From Eubacteriales bacterium (lineage in GTDB: Bacteria; Bacillota; Clostridia; Lachnospirales; Lachnospiraceae): 50,144 nt of DNA. The stretch spans positions 3,666-53,809 of the forward strand of contig JAUNGB010000027.1 in assembly GCA_030524715.1 (NCBI GenBank). Reading direction: 5' to 3'. Position numbers and translations under genes: made by a program. Below are positions 40,683 through 47,997 of the stretch, in pieces (position 1 is the stretch's first letter; every line of letters begins with the position of its first letter). Below the pieces are notes generated by a model, which worked only from the letters and a program-made list of their open reading frames with translations, was not told the DNA's origin and did no database searches.

Positions 40683-41432
40683 ATGCGGGTTGCAATTGTG
40701 GATGACCTTCCGGAGGATTCAGAAAAGCTGTTGGCAGATGTCTGGCGGTGGGCAGAGGAAACACAGACGCCTCTGGTTCCGCCGCCATCGCTTTTTGACA
40801 GCGGCGAGGCTCTGCTTGACAGCATGACGGAAGGCTCCTTTGACGTAATTTTTTTAGACATTTATATGAATGGAATGAATGGGATGGAAACAGCCAGGAA
40901 AATCCGGGAAACGGATCAGAGCTGTCGTCTCATTTTCACTACATTAACACCTGACTTTGCGGTAGAAAGCTATGATGTGGAATCTTCCTATTATCTCGTA
41001 AAGCCCTACAGCTACCAAAAACTTTCTCTCGCGCTGAACCGCTGCGGAATTTCTGCTCTTGAGCAGGAACAGTTTATTACAATTCCCGGCAGGTTAGGTG
41101 AAGAAAGGCTCTATCTTCATGATATCGTCTATACAGAATATATCAACAGACGCATAACTGTCCATATGAAAGACGGAACCTGCCGCTCTGTTGCCATGCG
41201 GCAGAGTGATTTTGCGGACGCACTGCTGGAATATCCATATTTTTGTGACTGTATTAAGGGCGTACTTGTCAATTTTGAAATGGTAAACCAGCTTCAAAAG
41301 GACCGTTTTCTCCTTAAAAACGGCCAATATATCCCTATCAGCCGCTTAAAATACCAAAGTGTCAGAGAACAATTTCTGGAATTTAGCTATGCCCAGACAA
41401 GAGGAATAAACTATGATAGAAACCATATGTAA
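40683..41432 (+). CDS. LytTR-family response regulator (AgrA/VirR type)
   Basis: A 249-aa transcription regulator. The receiver domain has VAIVDDLPED, phospho-acceptor Asp59 in VIFLDIYMNGMNG and the conserved Lys in YYLVKPYSYQKL. The LytTR DNA-binding domain runs from about residue 140 (LHDIVYTEYINRRITVHMKDG) to the end (YIPISRLKYQSVREQF). AGGAGG precedes the ATG. It overlaps the kinase gene by 20 nt. In this family such pairs often answer peptide signals. Its partner kinase is broken, so the pair may be inactive or the regulator may rely on another kinase. Confidence 0.94.
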   Translation: MRVAIVDDLPEDSEKLLADVWRWAEETQTPLVPPPSLFDSGEALLDSMTEGSFDVIFLDIYMNGMNGMETARKIRETDQSCRLIFTTLTPDFAVESYDVESSYYLVKPYSYQKLSLALNRCGISALEQEQFITIPGRLGEERLYLHDIVYTEYINRRITVHMKDGTCRSVAMRQSDFADALLEYPYFCDCIKGVLVNFEMVNQLQKDRFLLKNGQYIPISRLKYQSVREQFLEFSYAQTRGINYDRNHM

Positions 41433-42738
41433 TCAACTGGCTGTTACCCTGCCAATTCATATTTTTTGCTATGCGCCTTTTCTCAACCATCTCCGTTGGG
41501 GGAAAAAAATAACAGTTGTGCTGGTCGCCGCAATAGAAGCAATTTATATCCTTCTGTTCGGCATTCTTCTCCATGACGGCATATCTGTTTCCCTGATACA
41601 GCTTATTGCCATACCGTTATTCGGAATCCCGTTTTTTATGGCTGTAGAAATGGAACCGGGAAAAATCATGTTTCTGTATGTTTTCAGCTTTTCCTACCTT
41701 TTGGCAGTGCGGGGAACCGCATCTTATCTGGAGATCATCCTTTCTAAGGATTCCGGATTTTCTGTTTATTCCTGGCAGGGAAGCATAATAAGCCTTATCC
41801 TGTATATCCTCACAATGCCTTTTATGCTGCGGTATTTCAGAAAAACTGCCCAAATGGTTATCGAAACGCATGCCCCGCATGTCTGGCAAAAGGCCTGGCT
41901 GCTTCCTTTGTTTAATACTGTGATCGTGCTGCTTTTTACATATTATCCCCAGTCGGCCTCCCAGATCAACGCCAGATTTATGCTGACCCGGATTCTCCTT
42001 ATAATATGTATGTTCATTACCTATTATTTTGTTATCAACTCTATAAACCAGCTTCAGCAGCGCATTACCGCGGAGGAACATGCCCGTTATCTGAAACAGC
42101 TTACAGATCTTCAGGCGGCGCAGTACCACCTTCTGCAATCCCGTATAGAGGAAACACGGCAGGCGCGGCATGACCTGAGACAGCACCTGAGAGCAATACA
42201 GGGTTATATCGATAAGGGAAACCTGACGGCGCTTGCTTCCTATGTACAAGCCTACGGGGAAAGCATTCCCGGTGAAGCGCTCCATGAATATTGCAGAAAC
42301 TATGCCGTAGACTCCGTCCTCAGCTTTTATGCGGAGAGAGCCTCCGCCGCGGGAATCCTGATGAAGATTTCCTTTTGCCCGCTTTCTGATACTATTATTC
42401 CGGAACCGGAATTTTGCGTACTTCTGGGAAATCTTCTGGAAAACGCAGTGGACGCCTGCTGCCGGCAGAACGGCAATGCCTAATCTGACCCGCCATCTGA
42501 CCCGCCTGTTATAACCGTCCGCGCCAAAAGAATGGGAAGCCGTATGCTTGCTATCACGGTAGACAATACCTGTCCCCACCTCCCGATCCTTCAGGATGGA
42601 CGTTTTCTCTCCAGCAAGCACAAAGGCTTCGGAAACGGAACGGAATCTGTCCGCAGTATAGCGGAGAAGTATGAGGGGGACGCACGTTTTGAATGGAAAG
42701 ACGGAATCTTTTATGCGTCCGTTATGCTGAATCCCTGA
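41413..42738 (+). pseudogene. GHKL sensor histidine kinase interrupted by an in-frame stop codon
   Basis: The frame 41413-42483 encodes 356 aa: six or so membrane segments, a coiled linker, His253 in QARHDLRQHLRAIQGY and the N box in LLGNLLENAVDACCRQNG, then stops at TAA 42481-42483. The same frame continues directly and encodes the rest of the ATPase domain (VITVRAKRMGSRMLAITVDN, GFGNGTESVRSIAEKYEGDA) to a stop at 42736-42738. Read-through would give a full-length 441-aa kinase of the AgrC/GHKL type. A perfect 12-bp tandem duplication (ATCTGACCCGCC) directly follows the stop. The truncated product lacks the G box and should not bind ATP properly. A sequencing error cannot be excluded. Confidence 0.85.
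42483..42506 (+). repeat. 12-bp tandem duplication next to the premature stop
   Basis: ATCTGACCCGCC occurs twice in a row (42483-42494 and 42495-42506). The first A is the last base of the premature TAA. Confidence 0.9.
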
Positions 42739-42802
42739 GGATATGCCAGAGGTGCTTATGTCAGTGGGAGTTTAAAGCTCCCACTGATAAGCCGCATAGC
42801 AA

Positions 42803-42878
42803 CTTGCGTTCATGATCATACAGCAAAGCGGAATGCAAATGTCCGTTTTATGCGGGGGAATACTCATCTGCGTTCAAA
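42803..42878 (-). repeat. GCGGACATTCG dispersed repeat, copy C
   Basis: On the minus strand CGGACATTTGCATTCCGCTT then TGCTGTATGATCATGAACGC matches copy B closely. The upstream end (42867-42878, minus TTTTGAACGCAG) is shared with copy A. The stop codon TGA of the histidine kinase gene (42874-42876) lies within this end of the repeat. Confidence 0.75.
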
Positions 42879-43854
42879 AAACCCCCGGAAATGTTATAGT
42901 AATAACCAGAAATTTTCTGTTTATCTCTGCTTTATGTTCTTCTTCAGGCTCTGCCTGATATTTTTCCGTAAGCTCTTCTTCATTGCAGTATTCCGCCCTG
43001 ATCTCTCCATGCATATGCTCCACCAGATGCTTGCTTATGGTAAGGCCAAGCCCGGTTCCTCCCCGGCTTCTGGACTGTTCCTGCATATAAAAACGGTCAA
43101 ATAAACGCGACGGTTCCTCTGCCTCTGTCTGCGGATCTATATCGTTCTTAAACGCGATAACCACGGATCTGTCCTCTTTATTCTGCTGCAGACAGACTTC
43201 CATTCTGCTCCTTGCATATCTTACGCTGTTCTGCAATAAATTCCCAAAAACACGCTCCAGGGACTCCCGGTCGCCCATCAGGAAAACTGGTGTCTCCGGC
43301 GCCTCCATCCGTACCTCCAGATGCGCTTTTTCAAAAGCTTCGTAATGCTCCAGGCAGGCCTCCCGGAGGATCCTGGCGCTGTCCACCGTTGTAAGCTTAA
43401 GCTTAAAGTCCTCAGAGGTCACCCTGGATAATTCATAAAACCGGGAAATCAGATTATTCAGGGTTTCCGACTTTCTCACTGCAACCTCCAGATATTCTCT
43501 GTCCTCCCGGGACAGACTATCTGCATCCAGCATTTTCAGATAGCCCAGAATTGCCGTCAAAGGAGTCCTCAGATCATGGCTGATATTTTCCACCTGTTCC
43601 TTTAACTGAAGCTCCTTTTGCCTGTACGTCTGACGCTCCGCGCGGATGTCTGCCAGATTCTGGTTCACAGCCTCTAACAGGCTTTCCAGTTCCCGGCAGG
43701 GAGCGGCAATCTTTACCACCCTGTTTTCCTCCAGATCAGAGGTGATTTCCTTCAATTCCTTCTCTGCCTTTCTCATTGATTTTCGCAATAAATAAAGGCG
43801 GCAGCCCAGATATAACGCAATAAGGACTGCCAATATCAACATCAGGTATACCAT
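42874..43854 (-). CDS. Sensor histidine kinase (BceS/bacitracin-type context)
   Basis: A 326-aa membrane kinase with one N-terminal membrane segment (YLMLILAVLIALYLGCRLYL), a coiled linker, His93 in ENISHDLRTPLTAILGY, N box VFGNLLQNSVRYARS and G boxes RGGTGLGLTISKHLVEHM. It has almost no outside domain, so it probably senses within the membrane or through the exporter encoded upstream. It is last in the minus-strand order regulator, ATPase, permease, kinase. Its stop codon is in a dispersed repeat. Confidence 0.92.
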   Translation of the reverse strand: MVYLMLILAVLIALYLGCRLYLLRKSMRKAEKELKEITSDLEENRVVKIAAPCRELESLLEAVNQNLADIRAERQTYRQKELQLKEQVENISHDLRTPLTAILGYLKMLDADSLSREDREYLEVAVRKSETLNNLISRFYELSRVTSEDFKLKLTTVDSARILREACLEHYEAFEKAHLEVRMEAPETPVFLMGDRESLERVFGNLLQNSVRYARSRMEVCLQQNKEDRSVVIAFKNDIDPQTEAEEPSRLFDRFYMQEQSRSRGGTGLGLTISKHLVEHMHGEIRAEYCNEEELTEKYQAEPEEEHKAEINRKFLVITITFPGVF

Positions 43855-43953
43855 GTGCTGCCTCCTTCAGATTTTATATTCTATTACATTTTCACTTATT
43901 TTTCTTTATAATTTCTCTTTATAAATTTCCTTTATGCTTCCTTATATTTTCCC

Positions 43954-44727
43954 TTAATATTCCTGCCTGCCTGCTTTCCGGAGCCCAAAGGCAAGAACGA
44001 CAAGGATCCACGCAATCCCGCCGAGAATACATCTTGTCAGTCCTTCCGCAGTATCCCACAGGCAATTATAATCACTGTAAGTTACAAGGTTCTTCATCTG
44101 CAGGAACACATAAGGCATCCACTCTGAAATCTTTTCTGCAAATTCTATCTTCAGTCCGACAAAAAAGCATACCGTAGGAATAATATAAAATACAACCGCC
44201 CACCATAAAACCGCGACAATATCCTTTGCACAAATGGTTTTCAGGACAATCATAAAAATCAGAGCGGCGGCGGCGCTTGGCAAAGCCGAAAGAATCGCTT
44301 TTACCATTTCCACCAAAGGCAGGATTTCCGGCTCCTTAAGCAGCAGATAGGCGCTGCCTACATAAACAACAAATATTGCGATCAACATCAACAGGGAAAA
44401 AATAAAGCTGATAATACACTTTCCAAGCAAAATCCGTACTCTTGGAATTCCATATGCAATCGCGTTTTTCATCACTCCGTTTTTAATGTCATCCGCATAA
44501 AGGTACGCTCCCACAAAGGCTGCGATCACAAGCATATAGTAGGATGCAGAAGTAAAAATATTCAACGAAAAACGGAAGGTTCCATAACGAAAATCGGGGA
44601 TATATCTGTTTCCCAGAGCAAGCACAATATTCATGGCAAGCACCAGTCCCGACATAACCGCCGTCATAACATAGATTTCTTTTCCATGAGTCAGTCTGTA
44701 CCATTCACTTTTCATATAATTCAGCAT
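43954..44727 (-). CDS. ABC-2 type transporter permease
   Basis: A 257-aa membrane protein with about six segments (for example VMTAVMSGLVLAMNIVLAL, ILLGKCIISFIFSLLMLIAI). It starts MLNYMKSEWYRLTHGKE, as lantibiotic-immunity or bacitracin-export permeases do. The ATG overlaps the stop of the ATPase gene by one base (TAATG). With the ATPase and the two-component system it forms a likely peptide-antibiotic resistance or export module. Confidence 0.9.
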   Translation of the reverse strand: MLNYMKSEWYRLTHGKEIYVMTAVMSGLVLAMNIVLALGNRYIPDFRYGTFRFSLNIFTSASYYMLVIAAFVGAYLYADDIKNGVMKNAIAYGIPRVRILLGKCIISFIFSLLMLIAIFVVYVGSAYLLLKEPEILPLVEMVKAILSALPSAAAALIFMIVLKTICAKDIVAVLWWAVVFYIIPTVCFFVGLKIEFAEKISEWMPYVFLQMKNLVTYSDYNCLWDTAEGLTRCILGGIAWILVVLAFGLRKAGRQEY

Positions 44728-45746
44728 TATTTTTCACCTCCATCTGTAAAACGGCCATTCGGAATCTGCTCCGTCGCTTCTTTTCTGCCGCTTTTCGTTG
44801 TAATACAGCCATTCGCATTCTGCTTTACTGCATGCTCATCCGTGTTCAATTTCATATAATATTCTTCCAGTGTCTGCTGGCATTTGGAAAGCGCCATCAC
44901 CTCAAGTCCAGCCTCTGCCGCCAGCCTGCTGTAAACCTCAATGGACTCTTTCGTATTATAAATATGGATTTTCTTATCCGGAAGAATCTTATAATCCGTA
45001 TGCCCCATTTTCTGTTCCAGGGCCACAGTATAACGTTCCGCGTCTGAGACCAGAATTTCCACATAATCCGAACATTTTTTGCGGATCTGTTCCGCGGAAA
45101 CCTGCTCTAAAAGCTGTCCCTTCCGCAGAAATCCATACATTGTCGCTATATGCTCCAGCTCGCTTAAAATATGGCTGGAAATCAAAATCGTAATATTTTT
45201 TTCCTGGTTCAGCCTGAGCAGAAGATTCCTCATTTCAATAATTCCGCTTGGATCAAGACCGTTGATCGGTTCATCCAAAAGCAACAGTTCCGGTACGCCC
45301 ATCAGGGCGATCGCAAGCCCCAGTCGCTGCTTCATACCAAGGGAAAGATTTTTACATGCTTTTTTTCTCGCATCCTTAAGCCCTGTTATTTCCAGAGCCT
45401 CTTCCATAGAATTCCTGCCCGGAATTCCTTTCTGGATCCGGTAATATTCCAGATTTTTTTCAACGGAAAGCTGGGGATAAAACCCCGGGTTTTCTATGAT
45501 CACGCCCATACGTGAACGCATAGCATCCAGTTCCTTCGGTTCGTGCTTTCCGAACAGCTTTATTTCACCGCCGCCGGGAAAAATCTGTCCTGCCAACAGC
45601 TTCAAAAACGTTGTTTTTCCTGCGCCGTTGTCTCCCACCAGGCCGTAAATTTCTCCGCGCTTTACGGATATGTCCACCTGATTTAAAGCACAGAAGTCCT
45701 GATAATATTTCGTAAGATTTTTGGATTCCACTACATATTCTGCCAT
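44727..45746 (-). CDS. ABC transporter ATPase (BcrA-like) with repeat-derived C-terminal tail
   Basis: A 339-aa cytoplasmic ATPase. Walker A is GLVGDNGAGKTTFLK, the signature is NLSLGMKQRLGLAIAL, Walker B is LLLLDEPINGLDP, and the switch His is in ILISSHILSEL. The family normally ends at about LEEYYMKLN (here near residue 303). About 35 further residues follow (TDEHAVKQNANGCITTKSG, RKEATEQIPNGRFTDGGEK). Their DNA (44751-44849) matches two copies of the GCGGACATTCG repeat in inverse orientation, so the tail appears to come from repeat insertion. It is coupled to the permease by a TAATG overlap. Confidence 0.92.
   Translation of the reverse strand: MAEYVVESKNLTKYYQDFCALNQVDISVKRGEIYGLVGDNGAGKTTFLKLLAGQIFPGGGEIKLFGKHEPKELDAMRSRMGVIIENPGFYPQLSVEKNLEYYRIQKGIPGRNSMEEALEITGLKDARKKACKNLSLGMKQRLGLAIALMGVPELLLLDEPINGLDPSGIIEMRNLLLRLNQEKNITILISSHILSELEHIATMYGFLRKGQLLEQVSAEQIRKKCSDYVEILVSDAERYTVALEQKMGHTDYKILPDKKIHIYNTKESIEVYSRLAAEAGLEVMALSKCQQTLEEYYMKLNTDEHAVKQNANGCITTKSGRKEATEQIPNGRFTDGGEK
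44751..44849 (+). repeat. GCGGACATTCG dispersed repeat, copies F1 and F2, inside coding sequence
   Basis: F2 (44806-44849) reads CAGCCATTCGCATTCTGC then TTTACTGCATGCTCATCCG and GTTCAA, closely following copies A and B. F1 (44751-44782) keeps ACGGCCATTCGGAATCTGCT. Together they encode the last 35 or so residues of the ABC ATPase on the other strand. Confidence 0.75.
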
Positions 45747-45917
45747 AATTCCTTTCCTTTCTCTTGTAAGCGGCTTTGTTATGCAAAACGTTCAATCGCC
45801 TTCTCCCTGATTCATAAAAAAGCCAGCGCTTATTTCTAAAATAAGTATACCTTCCGGCTTCTAAATAAGTCCTCAAGAAATCTTAAAGAATTCATAAAGA
45901 AACGGCAGATTTTGTAA

Positions 45918-45984
45918 AGCGGACATTCGTATTCCGCTTTGCTTCATGCTCATGAACGCAAGCCGCTACACGGCTTGCGTTCAA
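45918..45984 (+). repeat. GCGGACATTCG dispersed repeat, copy B (best preserved)
   Basis: The unit reads AGCGGACATTCGTATTCCGC, TTTGCTTCATGCTCA, then a perfect hairpin GAACGCAAGCCG-CTACA-CGGCTTGCGTTC (45954-45982). It lies between the response regulator stop (45992) and the ABC ATPase gene, where the hairpin could reduce read-through. The rest of the 245-nt gap 45747-45991 shows no gene. Confidence 0.85.
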
Positions 45985-45991
45985 ATACATT

Positions 45992-46693
45992 TTAAGCCAT
46001 TTTGAATCCGATTCCCCATACTGTTTTTATGTATTCTTCTTCCGGATCTGAGCAGGCAATTTTTTTCCTCAGATTGCTCACATGGACATTAACGGTATTG
46101 TCTTCCCCGTAATATCCGCCGCTCCATACGCGCTCATAAAGAGTTTCCCGGGAAAACACCTTTTCCGGCTCCTGCAAAAGAATATACAGAATTTCATATT
46201 CATGCCGGGTCAGAGAAATTTCCTTTTCCCTGACTATAACCTTACGGGCTTCCGGAAAAAGACTGAGATTTTTATAGGAAAGGAGCTCCGTCTCCTGCCT
46301 GGTTTCCGCACGCTTTCCGGATCTGCGCAGGCAGGCATAAACCCGCGCCAGAAGCTCCTCCGGTTCAAATGGCTTTGTCATATAATCATCCGCTCCCTCT
46401 GTGAGAAGCCGGACTTTGTCTGCCAGAGACGCCCTCGCTGAAAGAACAAGAACAGGAATTTCTGATTTCTTCTCATTTCTGAGCTTCTTCAGCAAAGCGC
46501 CGCCTTCCATGCCGGGCAGCATTAAATCTAAGATCAAAAGGTCAAACTTCTCCAGTTCCATTCTGAGATTTGCCTCCGTACCGGAGAAAGCCTGTATTAC
46601 CATATAATTATTTTTTTCCAATACTCTGCAGATAAGCTGATTGATATCCGCATCATCCTCAACAACTAAAATTCTCGGTGTATTTTCCATCAT
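45992..46693 (-). CDS. OmpR/PhoB-family response regulator
   Basis: A 233-aa regulator. The receiver has ILVVEDDADIN, phospho-acceptor Asp56 in LLILDLMLPGMEGG and Lys in DDYMTKPFEPEEL. The winged-helix output has ISLTRHEYEILYILLQEPEK and DNTVNVHVSNLRKKI. AGGAGGG precedes the ATG. It heads the group with the ABC exporter and the kinase at 42874-43854, its likely partner. Confidence 0.95.
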   Translation of the reverse strand: MMENTPRILVVEDDADINQLICRVLEKNNYMVIQAFSGTEANLRMELEKFDLLILDLMLPGMEGGALLKKLRNEKKSEIPVLVLSARASLADKVRLLTEGADDYMTKPFEPEELLARVYACLRRSGKRAETRQETELLSYKNLSLFPEARKVIVREKEISLTRHEYEILYILLQEPEKVFSRETLYERVWSGGYYGEDNTVNVHVSNLRKKIACSDPEEEYIKTVWGIGFKMA

Positions 46694-46825
46694 GTAGTCC
46701 CTCCTGGAATTTTATTCAGCTTTATATTACCTTCTAGATAGAAAAAATACAACCATAATCTCATTATAAAGAATTATACAATAACAATAATCGGCATGAT
46801 TCAAAAATAAGTTGCATTTACTTTG

Positions 46826-47860
46826 TCATTCAACCTTTCCCATTTCTCTTCCGTTTTTTCTATATTCAGTCGGCGTACAATGGTAAGTCCTGTAAAATAA
46901 TTTAGAGTAGTAGCTGGAATGATTAAACCCGCAGGCCTGCGCTATTTGTATGATACTTAAATCTTTGCTGCCCAGCAGATTGCGGCTGACCTCCAATCTG
47001 TAGCGGTTCAGAAAATCAATAGGCGACTGGTGTATATATTTGCTGAAAATCTGACAGCATTTGTTTCGGCATACATTTCCGGCCCGTGAGATATCTGACA
47101 GACCGATTTTTTCAGGATAATGTTCGTAAATATAGAAGATCATATTCTGGCGTATTGCGATGTCCGGATGATCTTTCGGTGTTCCGGATTTCAGATTCTC
47201 CCAAAGCATTCTGTATAATTCCCCAAAGAGCAGACACATCACGCCTGCTATCTGCAGTTCATAAGCCGGAAGGCGCTCTTTTTTCAGAGACAAAATTCTG
47301 TCAAGGCAGTTTCGGATGCTTTCTGCAGTTTCGCATTCTGCACGGAAATGCAAATATTCAAGGGCAGAATTATTCAGCAGCGGATTTACAAATTCGGTGC
47401 GGATCATCTGGTTCATGGAAAGAAGAGTCGGATGAAGGATAATACAGGTGAAGTCGCAGTCCTTATCCTGCCAGGAATAACCGTAGTGCATCTGCCTTGT
47501 ATTGACAAACAAACAGTCCCCTTCTTTTAAAAGAATTGTTTTTCCGTTGATCCAATAGCACATGCTTCCGTTGTGAATACGGATAAATTCTATATCCTCA
47601 TGCCAGTGGCATAATGAACGCATATTAGTATACATAGAAAGCCAGCCGCTTCGTATGTAAATCGGAAAACCAGGCGTATCATAGGGGATGATCTCCGAGT
47701 TATCCTGCATAAGCCGGATGCTGATGGTGGCGTTATTTATATCTGTTTTCATATCAGTTTTGATGTCTGCTTTTATATTTGTTTTGGTGTCTGTTTTCAT
47801 ATCAGTTTTGATATTTGCTTTCATATTTGTTTTGGTGTCTGCCTTTAGATCTGTTTCCAT
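46826..47860 (-). CDS. AraC-family regulator with N-terminal four-residue repeats
   Basis: A 344-aa regulator. The first 42 residues are nine or so tandem four-residue units of the form K-[TA]-[DN]-[IMT]. A cupin-like sensor domain follows (SLCHWHEDIEFIRIHNGSMC, LKEGDCLFVNTRQMHYG). The C-terminal AraC domain has IGLSDISRAGNVCRNKCCQIF and LSIIQIAQACGFNHSSYYSKLF. No good ribosome site is seen before 47860 and the repeats continue upstream in frame, so the true start is uncertain and could be internal (MQDNSEIIPY). It is divergent from the MATE gene, which it probably controls. Confidence 0.88.
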   Translation of the reverse strand: METDLKADTKTNMKANIKTDMKTDTKTNIKADIKTDMKTDINNATISIRLMQDNSEIIPYDTPGFPIYIRSGWLSMYTNMRSLCHWHEDIEFIRIHNGSMCYWINGKTILLKEGDCLFVNTRQMHYGYSWQDKDCDFTCIILHPTLLSMNQMIRTEFVNPLLNNSALEYLHFRAECETAESIRNCLDRILSLKKERLPAYELQIAGVMCLLFGELYRMLWENLKSGTPKDHPDIAIRQNMIFYIYEHYPEKIGLSDISRAGNVCRNKCCQIFSKYIHQSPIDFLNRYRLEVSRNLLGSKDLSIIQIAQACGFNHSSYYSKLFYRTYHCTPTEYRKNGREMGKVE

Positions 47861-47870
47861 GTCCGTTTTT
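47748..47870 (-). repeat. 12-bp tandem repeats at the start of the AraC gene
   Basis: About nine or ten 12-bp units (minus strand AAAACAGATATG and variants such as AAAGCAGACATC) encode the four-residue repeats. Units of the same kind continue a little upstream of the ATG at 47860. Any gain or loss of units keeps the frame. Confidence 0.85.
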
Positions 47871-47880
47871 ATATTGTCCT

Positions 47881-47955
47881 TGTTATATGTGCAATTGTTA
47901 TATGTTATGGCGATAATCGTGGTAGACTCGGCGCTTAATAATGATTATCATTATA
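47881..47955. promoter_or_regulatory. Divergent regulatory region with Fur-box-like palindrome and direct repeats
   Basis: The perfect palindrome ATAATGAT-T-ATCATTAT (47939-47955) matches the Fur consensus core GATAATGATNATCATTATC at all inner positions. A 10-bp direct repeat TTGTTATATG occurs at 47881-47890 and 47896-47905, 15 bp apart, suggesting AraC half-sites. The region is between the AraC gene and the MATE gene. Confidence 0.75.
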
Positions 47956-47997
47956 TCTGTAAATCTGGGAAATGGCAAGAAGGGAGGTGCGGTTTGA

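Noticed and set aside
47748-47870. 12-bp repeats as a CRISPR or iteron origin
   Set aside because: They are in frame with, and mostly inside, an AraC gene and have no spacers or replication gene nearby.
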